Shown here: in pieces, positions 1 through 9,700 of the stretch | Layout: each line of letters begins with the position of its first letter | Numbering within the stretch: the first letter of the stretch is position 1 | Origin: Haplosporangium gracile | Lineage: Eukaryota > Mortierellomycota > Mortierellomycetes > Mortierellales > Mortierellaceae | DNA length: 12,979 nucleotides | Direction of reading: 5' to 3' | Assembly (NCBI GenBank): GCA_015499985.1 | Contig: JAAAUF010001065.1 | Span: 1-12,979 of the forward strand | Notes under the pieces: model-generated | Seen by the model: the letters and a program-made list of their open reading frames with translations, nothing else | Told to the model about the DNA's origin: nothing | The model's database searches: none | Translations under genes and position numbers: made by a program

Positions 1-115
1 GGGGGGGGCAAGGAGGTTAGCAAATCATGCATGTCAAAAATTCACACCTGTTTGAATAGAGTAACCACAGGTGTAAAAAAAGAAAAAAAAAGACAGAAAA
101 GTATAAAGAGCTTAC
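1..115 (-). other. Intron of the BTB-TLDc gene running off the left edge
   Basis: The donor GTAAG lies at 115-111, directly after the phase-0 codon for Ser662. Reading on gives a hydrophobic low-complexity tail unlike TLDc. The only AG inside (after AACAG) would lead straight to GTG TGA. A textbook branch point TGCTAAC (22-16, minus strand) followed by a C-rich tract reaching position 1 says the acceptor lies beyond the window. The intron is therefore longer than 115 nt. Confidence 0.75.
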
Positions 116-2389
116 CGAAGCAAGGTAAAGATCATGCCCAACTCCAAACGTAGGTCCACAATCCGCCTTATTATAAGCAGCCGCGTTCCCATCCCCTTTG
201 ATCCCAAACACTGTATTCTCCCTCGTCAACTGGCCTGGCCCCTTCAATGTAAACAAAAAGTTTACCCTCGACGTCGAGTACACTCCAGAAGGGTGGCTCG
301 ACCAGGAGGAACTGTTATAACCTCCAAAGATGGTCCCGTTATCAGCTCGGACGACCGTGAGGGTGGGTCCACGCTGGTCGCAGGCCATATGGAAGTTGTG
401 GGCGTCGAAACCGTCGCGGGAGGCGCGGTATTGGAGGGTTAGTTTTGGGAGAGGTAGTTGACTTTGGACGTGTTGGGGTGTTGGGGAGGATGATTGGAAG
501 GTGGTGGTGTTGTTGGGGTGGGTGACGGAGGAGCCAGGTTGGGTGAGAGTCGAGTAACCGCTTCCGGAACGGGTTGAGCGATGACCTAGAGTGGAAGTAT
601 TTGTACTTGAAGTGGTGGCGGCGGGCGATGACAGGCGGTGGGATGCAGCCGTGCCGTTGGTGGTGTTCATGGATCGAGACCAATATGCTGGAGGCGAGTT
701 ACTGGGCACAACTCCATATGCGAACGAGGACGATGAAGGTAAAGACGACAATGAATTCGAAACACTACCACTACGAGGAGAGGTCGCAATAGCAATCGCG
801 GGAGAACTGTTGGCAGTAGTACTTCTGGATCGATGCCATCCATATCCTGCAATTCCCGATTGTGCACCTTGGATCGCTGCCTGAAGCCACTCCAATAAGA
901 TTTCCTTGTGATCCTTACTAAGGATGGTCGAAAACGCCATCCGTCGTCGGAGTGAGGGTTGGTACGGGTCCGACATGGAAGGGACCGAATGGTGTCGATA
1001 GACTTTTGCACAGAGGTACATTGGCAGCAGTCCTGTTCCCTCTATGAGTCGTAAGAAATCCATACTAGGGATCCGCAGGAACCGGATAGAGGAGAGGAGT
1101 GGCAGGATCCTGCGGGCAAGGTCGTCGTGAACCGAGATGGGGAGGTTGACGATCTTGTGGTAGGCGTCGTTTCGTTGAAAGACTGAATGGGACGATGGAC
1201 GGAACCCGTCTTCGTCTAGGTCACGCGGTCGTGCTGATGAAAGGTGGACCGTGGTTCCCCCGAGGGGTACACGTGCGTCTTCCATCTCGGCATCCGACAA
1301 CGACGACGACGATGAGAGCGATCCCGAAGATCCATTCCCTGACGTCTTCTTGGTAAAGACCTGTTTCTGTTGATCCTGATACAGGGAGCCACTGTCGCTT
1401 ACACAAGACTCCTCCTCGGGATCAGGAACAGGCTGGACGACAATACACCCAGTCCCCTTTGGGAACTCGGCCAACGGACAATTTTCCCAATCCAATCCCT
1501 GCTGAAAATAGGCCCACTTCACCGCAATCTTCCAAATCTCCAACTCATCTAAATCCAATTGATCCATCGACAAAATATCCTTCAAAATCCCATCCTCCAC
1601 CTGACAGATCCCCCGTCCACGCTTCAAATAGTCAATGTTAGCCGCAATAAAATCCAAACACTCGGTCTTCAATTGCTTCAATCGATGTCGACTCGCCAAC
1701 TCCACCATCTCGAGCACATTATCCCGACACAACGCCGTCAACGCAAACCGTTCACATCCAAACAACAAATCGTCCAGACAGAGTTCGTCGGCTGCTCGGA
1801 TAAGATCCATGACGGTGGTTTCGAAAAGGTCAATGCGACCCGTGTAGAGGAACTGAAGGATTTGGAGAAAGATTGAAGGGAGGATGTTGGGTTTGTGGAT
1901 GATGTTGCCTTGATGAGATTCTTTCCAGTCTGTGGTGAGGGCTCGGGCAAAGTATTCGCTGCGAGTTTGGAGGATCAGTGCGTGTCCGTACATTACCACC
2001 TTTTCTTCTCCTATGACATCAAAGTGAAGAGTGGAAGATATAAAAAAAAAAGAGAAAAAAAAAAGGCATGAGCATTCGTTTGTGTGCTGTCATCATAGTT
2101 TGGTCGATGTTTGCAGAAGGCGAGGAGGAAGGAAAGAAGAAAGGTAAAGGAACCCCCTCCTTTCGTTTTTATCTGTGTGTGTGTATGTGTGTGTGTGTGT
2201 TTTTTCATTCTTTGATTCGCACAGACGATGAAGAGAAGAAAGTAAGAGAAAAGTTTAGAGGAAGTGGAAGCAGAGGAGTGAGAAAAGCGGGTAAGTACCG
2301 ATAATGAGACGGACATCTGCGCCTACGGATGAGTTGACAAGACGGAGGAAATCTGTGCCCAGCGCATCTGGGTTTGAGTACACTGGCAT
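116..2389 (-). CDS. BTB/BACK/TLDc-domain protein, two exons seen, 3' end outside window
   Basis: The exons are 2389-2299 and 2010-116, joined in phase 1, giving 662 residues so far. The ATG at 2387-2389 has A at -3, and an in-frame stop lies upstream at 2459-2461. Residues about 20-120 look like a BTB/POZ fold: ADVRLIIG from exon 1 continues into GHALILQTRSEYFARAL, and LQILQFLYTG follows. Residues about 125-355 resemble a BACK domain (DELEIWKIAVKWA, then FLRLIEGTGLLP), split by an acidic/Ser-rich insert of about 100 residues. Residues 400-545 are Ser/Thr/Asn-rich and probably disordered. From about 550 a TLDc domain begins (LTVVRADNGTIFGGY, FGIKGDGNAAAYN, FGVGHDLYLAS) and is cut by an intron leaving the window. 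In other families BTB-BACK proteins often serve as cullin-3 adaptors, and TLDc proteins are tied to oxidation resistance and V-ATPase binding. The role here is inferred only. Confidence 0.86.
2011..2298 (-). other. Intron 1 of the BTB-TLDc gene (288 nt)
   Basis: The donor is G|GTACTT and the acceptor GTCATAG|GA. The split codon G|GA encodes Gly31 and restores a continuous BTB strand-helix segment. The donor departs from the usual GTAAGT/GTGAGT. The intron is longer than the other introns in this window and holds a dinucleotide repeat and long T-runs on the transcribed sense. Confidence 0.75.
2174..2201. repeat. GT dinucleotide microsatellite
   Basis: An almost perfect (TG)n run of 28 bp with one A interruption. 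It lies inside intron 1 of the BTB-TLDc gene, where it reads as CA repeats in the transcript. Confidence 0.9.
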
Positions 2390-3789
2390 AATGTGTGCGT
2401 TCGCTGTTTGTACGGGATGGTTGATGCGAAGTAGAAGTGTGGAGGATGTAGATGGTGGTTATGGAAGGTGCTGGTGGTGGTGGTGATAGTGTATATGCTG
2501 CCTTAAGAGATTAGGATGCGATGTGGGTGTGAAGATGAATGAGAGTGGAAGGAGAGTGGCCGAGGTGAGTGTGAGAGTTGTGTGAGGATGGTGGAAGGGG
2601 TCGTGAAGGGAGGAGGAGTGAAAAGGAAGACAAATAAAGTATAGAGATGGGAGAAAGTGAACACGGAAGAAAAAAGAAACAAACAAGAAACAAAAGGATC
2701 AGTGAGACAATTTGGGATTCACTCACAAAAAAAATAATAAAAATAAAACCAGATCACCTTAATCAATCCTTTCGACTGATAGAGTGAAGGGGGTAGAGAT
2801 CGAAGAGAGAACGAAGGGGGCATTCATGTCATGCTGTCTTGGTGTCCGGTGTGTGCTTTTGTATTCATCGCTCTCAACATGTATGTATATGTGATCACAC
2901 GCTCCCTCCTCTTTCTCTTTATTGTCCTTTCACAGCAGAAGGGGGGAAGGAAGAAGGAGGGAGATGCGACATTGTATAATAAGTGAGCACACCATTGCGA
3001 AATGTCCAGTACAAAGTGTAGAAATAAAAACGAGAGGATGGGAGCGAGCCACACCGACAAACCTTACACTGACCCAATAATCAATCTGCAAACGAATGAT
3101 TGAATGTCTACGAGCGCTCGTGCTTTGTCCTTTCTCTGCTCTTTCAACCATTCAACCCTTTAATTACCAGATCTCCTTGACTCTTTGCAAACTTATTTAC
3201 TCCTGCAAATGACAATGACCCCGAACTGTGGTGTGTCAGTCCAGCGTGATCTCTTCCTTCTGTTCTGCAGGTGCATCTTGTTGCAATTGCATCCCCTTTT
3301 CCCCCCTTTTTTGATCTTTGCACACACGCATACGCCCATGTGCAGAGCAAATCATATTGCACATATATTACATGGCATGGCATGGCATGGCATGCGCGGA
3401 CAACACTTATTGTAAAATCATCCTTTCTCTCCCATCAAAAAAAGGAGTACCGTGTTGCCTTGAAGAACGAGAATATATGATGACGATGAAGAAGGAAGAA
3501 AAAATAGAGGTGTGCATGACGGCATCCTGTTTATATGTTTCTGAACACTACTGCCAAGATGCCATAGCGCCGCCATCAAGGTACCATTATCAGCCAACTT
3601 AAAAAGTTAAAACCCCCAACTCGCGCACACACCATACGCCTCCACTTCGCCCAAAAGCACATCCAATTACACACAACGAATCAAAGCCCTCCCAGTGGTC
3701 AGTGCGCACGTGATAAATTCTTATTTTGCTTTGAACAAGTCCAAGAACTTTCTATCTTATCTAATCAGTGCTTTTCTCCCTCCAGAGCT
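2390..3789. other. Intergenic region, no gene seen
   Basis: These 1.4 kb separate the start of the BTB-TLDc gene from the stop of the anillin-like gene. Roughly 2515-2700 is strongly purine-rich on the plus strand, that is, CT-rich in the direction of the BTB-TLDc gene, as in many fungal upstream regions. The open frames in it are short, low in complexity and carry no recognisable domain. A CACGTG E-box-type hexamer with an overlapping GATA word lies at 3707-3715. I saw no tRNA, no clear AATAAA just after the anillin-like stop, and no convincing exon pair. Confidence 0.6.
3371..3394. repeat. CATGG pentanucleotide microsatellite
   Basis: Four tandem CATGG units plus a final CATG, without mismatch, in the intergenic region between the BTB-TLDc and anillin-like genes. 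It is a short simple repeat and likely length-polymorphic. Confidence 0.9.
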
Positions 3790-6700
3790 TCAAGCAGTGG
3801 TTGGCGCCATCCAGTAAGGTACAGGCGGTCGTTCACGACAGGCCACCATCAACGCAGAGACCCACCTCTGCCCCAACTCTGCCGTCTCTGCATAAAACTC
3901 CATATCAAACATCGTCCTCTGCCCCTCGGTCGAGTTCTCTTGGGCCATGCAGAGGCGGAACCCGTTCCTGACTGGGTAATAGTCTTCGCTCACATCCCTC
4001 ACTCGACTGGTGCTGATCTTTTGTTGATGTTGTCGCTCGTTTGCATTACTGTCGATATCAGCGGTCTCGAGGAAACGAGCTCGGGCGTTGAAGTATCCAA
4101 GACTAGTCTCAATCCCATGCACGAGCGACAAATCCAAGCACCTCCACCTCTCTTCCTCTTCCTCATGTTGTTGCTGTTCATGACTATGATGACGACGACT
4201 GGCATCACGAGGAGTAAGAGGGCGACACTGCCACAGGAAAGATCCGACAATACAGAACCTCCCCTCCCTCCATCTTTGTTGCTGCTGATTACCAGTCGAA
4301 TAAAACAACGCTTCATGGAAAGAGATCCGATTTTGCCAGTGGAAATACTTGAGGCCCACATGGCAGTCGACTAGGCTCTGAGGCTCTGAGGGGGCGATCG
4401 CATCTTCATATATCGCGTCTTCTGAATCCATTTCAGGACCCGGGATGAAGCAGACTGTGGTCTGGATATTCGCCACCATCGCATCTCGACCGAACGACCT
4501 CTCCTCTCTCTCCTCATCGCCCGTATCATTATTAAGGTCGTTATCGGTATCATCACCACTCTCATTAATGGCGGCCGCAGGGGTCAAACACCTCCCAGAA
4601 TCTTTATCCACCCCCACCACCGAAGGTGACGCAGAGTTCCGGCCAAGCTGTTCTTGAACTCTCGAATAATCGTTTAAATCAATCCAGTTGTTGATGGTCT
4701 GGAACTCGATATTGACGAATTGATTCGTACAGGCAGCGCGAATCTCTTCAAAGACAATTCCGGTCCGAGCAATACACAACTCGTCGTCAAAGAGGATGTG
4801 ACGCGAGAGGATTTCGTGGGGCGATTCTGTGGCACGTATTTGAGCTTGAGTCAGTTGTGGGAAGTAGGGGACTGGTGCGTTGGTAGTGTTGATGTCTTTG
4901 ATGTTGGCGCTGTTGATGCTGTTGGTGTTGTCATTGTGGCCGTTGTTGATGTCGACGATGTTATTGTTTTTGATATCTGACAATCCTCGGCTCGAAAAAG
5001 GCAGAGATGAAGCAGTCGAGAAAGGAGCCGTGCCACCAGTGGCCGTATGGTTGGCCGCCACGTTTGAAAAGGAGGAAGCCTGAGGTGAAAAGGATCGAGC
5101 AGTAGTGGTGGTTCCAGTCGAGCTTCGCCTATGCTGCTCACCCAACTCCTTCCAATACGAAGGCCATTGCTCCTGATCCACCGAAAGCTGTTGTTGCGTA
5201 GCATCGGTTATTGCCGCAGGCGAAAGCAGTGTTGGCATCGCCGACCTTAATGACGAGCCATGCCCTGCGACAGGAGATGGTTGTGACTCCTGCTGTTGTT
5301 TGAGCTGTGAACGATTCTTCTTGCGAACGTTGAGAAGGCCTTTCTTCCACTTCGCAAAAGTGCTACCGCTCTTCTTTTCACCTTCGGCCGAGTCATCAGG
5401 CGAGCCACAAGACGAAGGTGGGGTTGACAAGGACGATTCGGATGCAGATGTCGAAGCCGATGTCGACGCCGTCGACGACGTGGACCCTGAATGCTGCAAG
5501 AAGCGAGTGAGTGGTGGTGTTGATGCTGCTCTTGTTGGAGGAGGAATCAGACTCGAAGTCGGAGGAGGTAATGGAGTGGAAGGACGATCGACGGTCGTCG
5601 AGGATGAAGAGTTGTTGTTGACCCAGGGGAGAGAGACGGAGTTGACAGCTGCGAGAGCTGCGTGGTTTTTCGATCGGTGACCAAACAAAGATACTGTTCT
5701 TCCCCCAGTGCTGTGCAACGGGGAATCTTCACTCAGCAGGACTTGAGAGGAAGATGGTCGTCGCCATCCTGGGGTCCCCGGTCGAGAAAGCGGCAGCGCA
5801 TTGTTGTTGAATATACCAAAATTGGCTGTTCCAAAGATTGACGAAGACGGCGATGATGGTTGAGAGCGCTTGTTGAACAGGGACGACAGTAATGACCGTT
5901 TCTCAACCGAGTTAAATTCACTTCCAGTGGTGGATGTGCGAGGTTCCTGCTGCTGGTGATGATGAGATTGTAGAGGGAGTGCAGGCAGGGACTTTTGCAT
6001 GTACGGTGGCGCCGAAGTGGGGCGATCCATGGGATGTTGATTGAGAGTGTAGGTAGTGTTATTGCTGGTGACAATGGCACGAGCGGGCAAAGAGTACGCA
6101 GTAATAGGTAGGAGATGCTGCTGGTGGTATCTCGGCTGGAGATGCGGAGCCTGCATCAAATGCAACGTGATTGTAATCACCAGTCCAGGGCACACGGGTC
6201 TATTACATAACAAATTTAGAAAAAGGAGGGATCAGACACGAATATATTGATTGGCAAATGCACATAGAGCGAAAAAATGTACAAAGGAGAGCAAAATATT
6301 TACAGACAGAACTCCTGGTTGATGATCATGTCGATATCCTCAAGGGGGACATAGTCCGTGTCGACCTTCTCGTAGCCAGTGTCGATGCGAATCGACACCA
6401 TCGTGTCTTCTCCTGATAGCGGAAGTGAGAAGTCGCAGATCTTCTTGACTATCGACATCAGAGTCCAAAAAAAAAAAGTAAGTGCTTGGAATAAAGTTGT
6501 ATTTTCAGCATGGTCAGTGCACCATAGAAAAGCAACAAGGGCGAGAACACTTACATCGTAAGTAGAGAACGCCAGTCTGAGTGGTCGAAGGAGAGCCGCA
6601 GTTAGAGAGGGTCGACCGTCGAGGTCGGGACTCAAACTCACCGACATCCATCCAAAGGCTGGCATATCGTTCTCGGTACACAGGCTGAAGAGAGGTATCT

Positions 6701-9700
6701 TGCAAAGGCAATGCCATTGAGGAATGGTCGACATCCGAGAACCGCTCGACAACGGTCGATTGACGCAAATTGTACTTCTGGACCTGTGTGGCAACGTTAT
6801 TTTAAAAAAGGGGTTATGATTACGAGGATGTTGGATAGAATTTAAAGAAGGAACGCATGTTCAACGTGAAACAGGAAAGATGACAACAAAGCGGGAAAGC
6901 AGCCCAAACGACTTACTTCGAGACCGTGACCAATGCCTTGGATGTTGACCAATACTGCTCCCATTAATGAGCTATTGCTGTCACCCTGGGTGTCAGTAAT
7001 GAGAACTGAGGACGTGGTATGGGTGACACCATGAAGGTACTCCATTTCTTCAGGACCGGCGGCAGAAAATACTAGCTCAGGGAGAACGTATTGGAGCTTT
7101 GTCTTGGCAGCCAGTTTTGTCGATTTGACAAGCATGTTTTGATAGTGCTTGGTACGAGAGTCCTAATATATTCGAGAAAGCAATGGTGTGTAAGTGTTAT
7201 TTTCTTTTTACGAAAGAAATAGCGAGCAATGTTCACTCACAAAAGATAGAACGTTGAAGTGTCGTACATTTGACTGCAAGGCGGAGTTTGTGGCTACAGG
7301 AGAGGCAGGGTTAGCAAGTAGAGACTCTGTGTCCGACAAGATAATGGCATCAAGAACTTCAGCAACATCAGTTTCAGCTCCGTCATCAACACCACAGATC
7401 GGAATCTCTTCCATGCCCAATTCCTCAACAGTCGAGGCCAGATCTTGGATTTGTTCTAGTGGCAGCACAAGATCAGACACTGAACCAGATGGCAGGGAGG
7501 ATTTCCTTAGAGGACGAACCACAACAACTTCCTTGCGCTTTTTCCAATTGGCGTGTTTCGTCACAGACGTCTCGCTAGGTTTGCGGTGATGGAATGGAAC
7601 TGCGGTGGTGGTACCTTGCGAGTTCTTGGTCTGGGTTTGTTGTGACCACGGCAATAGCAGCGATGACGATGATGAACCAGCCCGACTGGGAGTTCGTTCA
7701 GGAAGAGCTGGTCTGTTGGGATCCTCTTGGATCTCTGCTGTCAAAATGTCGAATGTAAGAGTGGCCGCGTCAACGTTGCTGAGGAAGTGGTTTGCAACAC
7801 CTGTGAGAGACAAGCGGTGATCGGCCGTTTGGAACGCAGACTGAGAAAGCTCTCGCGAGGAATTGATTGCTCTTGGTTCAGCAGTCAAAAGATCATCTTG
7901 ACCGTCTTCGAAGGTCTCAGCTTTTGCGTCTTCAAGGTCAGATCTCGAGTCCTGTGCTCTAAGAGGGCAAAGCTGCAGCGAGCGAGTCGTCGATCTTGAG
8001 TAGGAGACTGCGGCGAGCGGTGGTGTGACGCGTGGAGTGTGCGCACGGATGGCGTCCAGTTGATCGCACGTGATTGCCAAGGCAGAGGGCCGACGTTGGT
8101 GCAGAGAGGTCAATGCCTTGTCACCTTTATGTGCATCGTCACTGGCAGCACCTGCATCCTTGTTGACATTGGAGTTGACATTGCATCGATCAAGAGAGGA
8201 TTCGTGCGCTGGGAACTCGAGCAATCCGTGGCTAAAGAGACTGGTACGCATATTTGAGCTGGAAGACTCAGAGAGGGACTGGGTCATAGGAATCGATGGG
8301 AGGATTGGTGGCGTAGACACACGGTGTGGGGTAGATGAAACCGCGCGAGGCGGGAATGACGGAGAGCCGAATTTTTCTTTTAGAGCAGACTTCAACTGAG
8401 CAAACATCTTTGGTGTCGCTGTAGCGGTGGTTGTCAGAGACGAGAACGGGACGGATCCAGGAAAGATGGTATCGTAGTCAACGATGGTAGGACGTTCACC
8501 GTGAAGCGACATATCTGAACTGATGGAAAATGGTGCTGCTTGAAAAAGCATCTCCTGCACAGTCTGCGTCCTTGGAATCGATTGCGAAGAGTCCAAGCTG
8601 CCGCGACTCCTAGCCTTGGAATGGGAGTTAGGTGGAGAGGTGAGGTTGCGAAGCACCCGAGGGACCCACTGGGATGACTCCGTCACCAAGAGAGGAGCGA
8701 CTTCTGTAGAATCTCGTTGTCCAAGAACGACCGCAGATTCTAAACAAACGCTATCCAACGAAGAGGCCATCGTCGGCGATCGGAGCTGACTGTCGCTGGA
8801 TGAGAACGACATCTTGGCAAAAGGAGAGCCAGGGCGCTTGGGGTTCCAGAGCAGCGAGGGAGCCGAGAGTCGTTTGGAGAAGGGCTGTGATGAAGGTGAT
8901 TTGGCTTGTTCGTCACCTTGGCTTGGGATATGAGACGCTGTTGCTACGAGGGTTGTTTTTGCTTTGGACAAAAACGAAGGAGGAGGCGGAGTTCCCTTGC
9001 GGTATCCAAAAAAAGACGACTTGGCAGACTGCGGGATCTCTGGGAGAGGACGAGCAGAACCACGTGGAAGTGGTGAGGAAATTCTGTCCACATCACCAGC
9101 GCTTGACAGGTCGAGAGAACTATTGTTAAAGCTCATGCTTAGGGCGTGGCTCCTAGGACGAACAGGCGTAACTGGTCGGACAATATCATAAGGTGACGCA
9201 ATGGGGACAAAGCTGTCGTCGACAGGCTCATCATAGGGCTCAGAGACGAGGAGGCCATCCCAGCCATCCATATCCAGCTGGCAGTTCATGTGGCGCTGAT
9301 ATTCGCGGACCTGCTTGATGTTGTCCCATTGAACAGACTTCTCATGCACAGGTTGGTGACGTGAATCGTCCACGTGGGGGACATCCGGCTTACGTTGGAG
9401 TCGCAGGCGCTCGATGTAGGCCTCGTAGGCTTTAAAAGACTGGGCATGCTCGATGGACAGCTGCTCTGGCCTCCAGGCTTGGCGGTTCTTGAGGATCGAA
9501 ACCAGGCGTGTGCCGTTGGCAACCAGCCCGGGTCCGTCCGGTCGGATTCGAAAGAAGCAGGTAGGGTCCTCATGAAGCTGAGTTTTCTGACTTTCAAAAT
9601 CATCTAGTTCGAGCTGTTCCTGCAAAAACTGGAGCTCCAGTTTGTTTCGCTGAAAGTAATAGGGGTCCATGTCTTGGGCATCCCTCTCCACATGGTGAGC

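Noticed and set aside
1..8. Poly-G run at the window edge as a telomere or G-quadruplex
   Set aside because: It is one eight-base run, best read as the C-rich end of the intron's pyrimidine tract after the TGCTAAC branch point. No telomeric repeat or further G-runs are seen.
3144..3383. Minus-strand 79-residue ORF with several Cys in the intergenic region
   Set aside because: It has no recognisable motif, no conserved-looking pattern and no convincing splice partners. It overlaps simple repeats.
6028..6213. Independent start of a second gene at the ATG codons 6156 or 6030
   Set aside because: The ATG at 6156 has a poor context, and the preceding residues PVCPGLVITITLHL continue the AHD strand order from the exon at 6448-6304 with a phase-matched intron. 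A separate gene is possible but less likely.
6555..6576. A 22-nt micro-exon between GTGAGT/CAG and GTAAGT introns
   Set aside because: Using it as a separate exon shifts the frame to a stop in exon 5. The same bases read in frame with exon 4 give GVLYLR, which fits the AHD. Kept as an alternative-splicing finding.
8800..9129. Plus-strand ORFs of about 60-145 residues opposite the large minus-strand coding exons (for example here and at 3940-4374, 5300-5680, 7194-7589)
   Set aside because: They are antisense shadows of long coding exons with no recognisable domain, and the minus frame is clearly the coding one.
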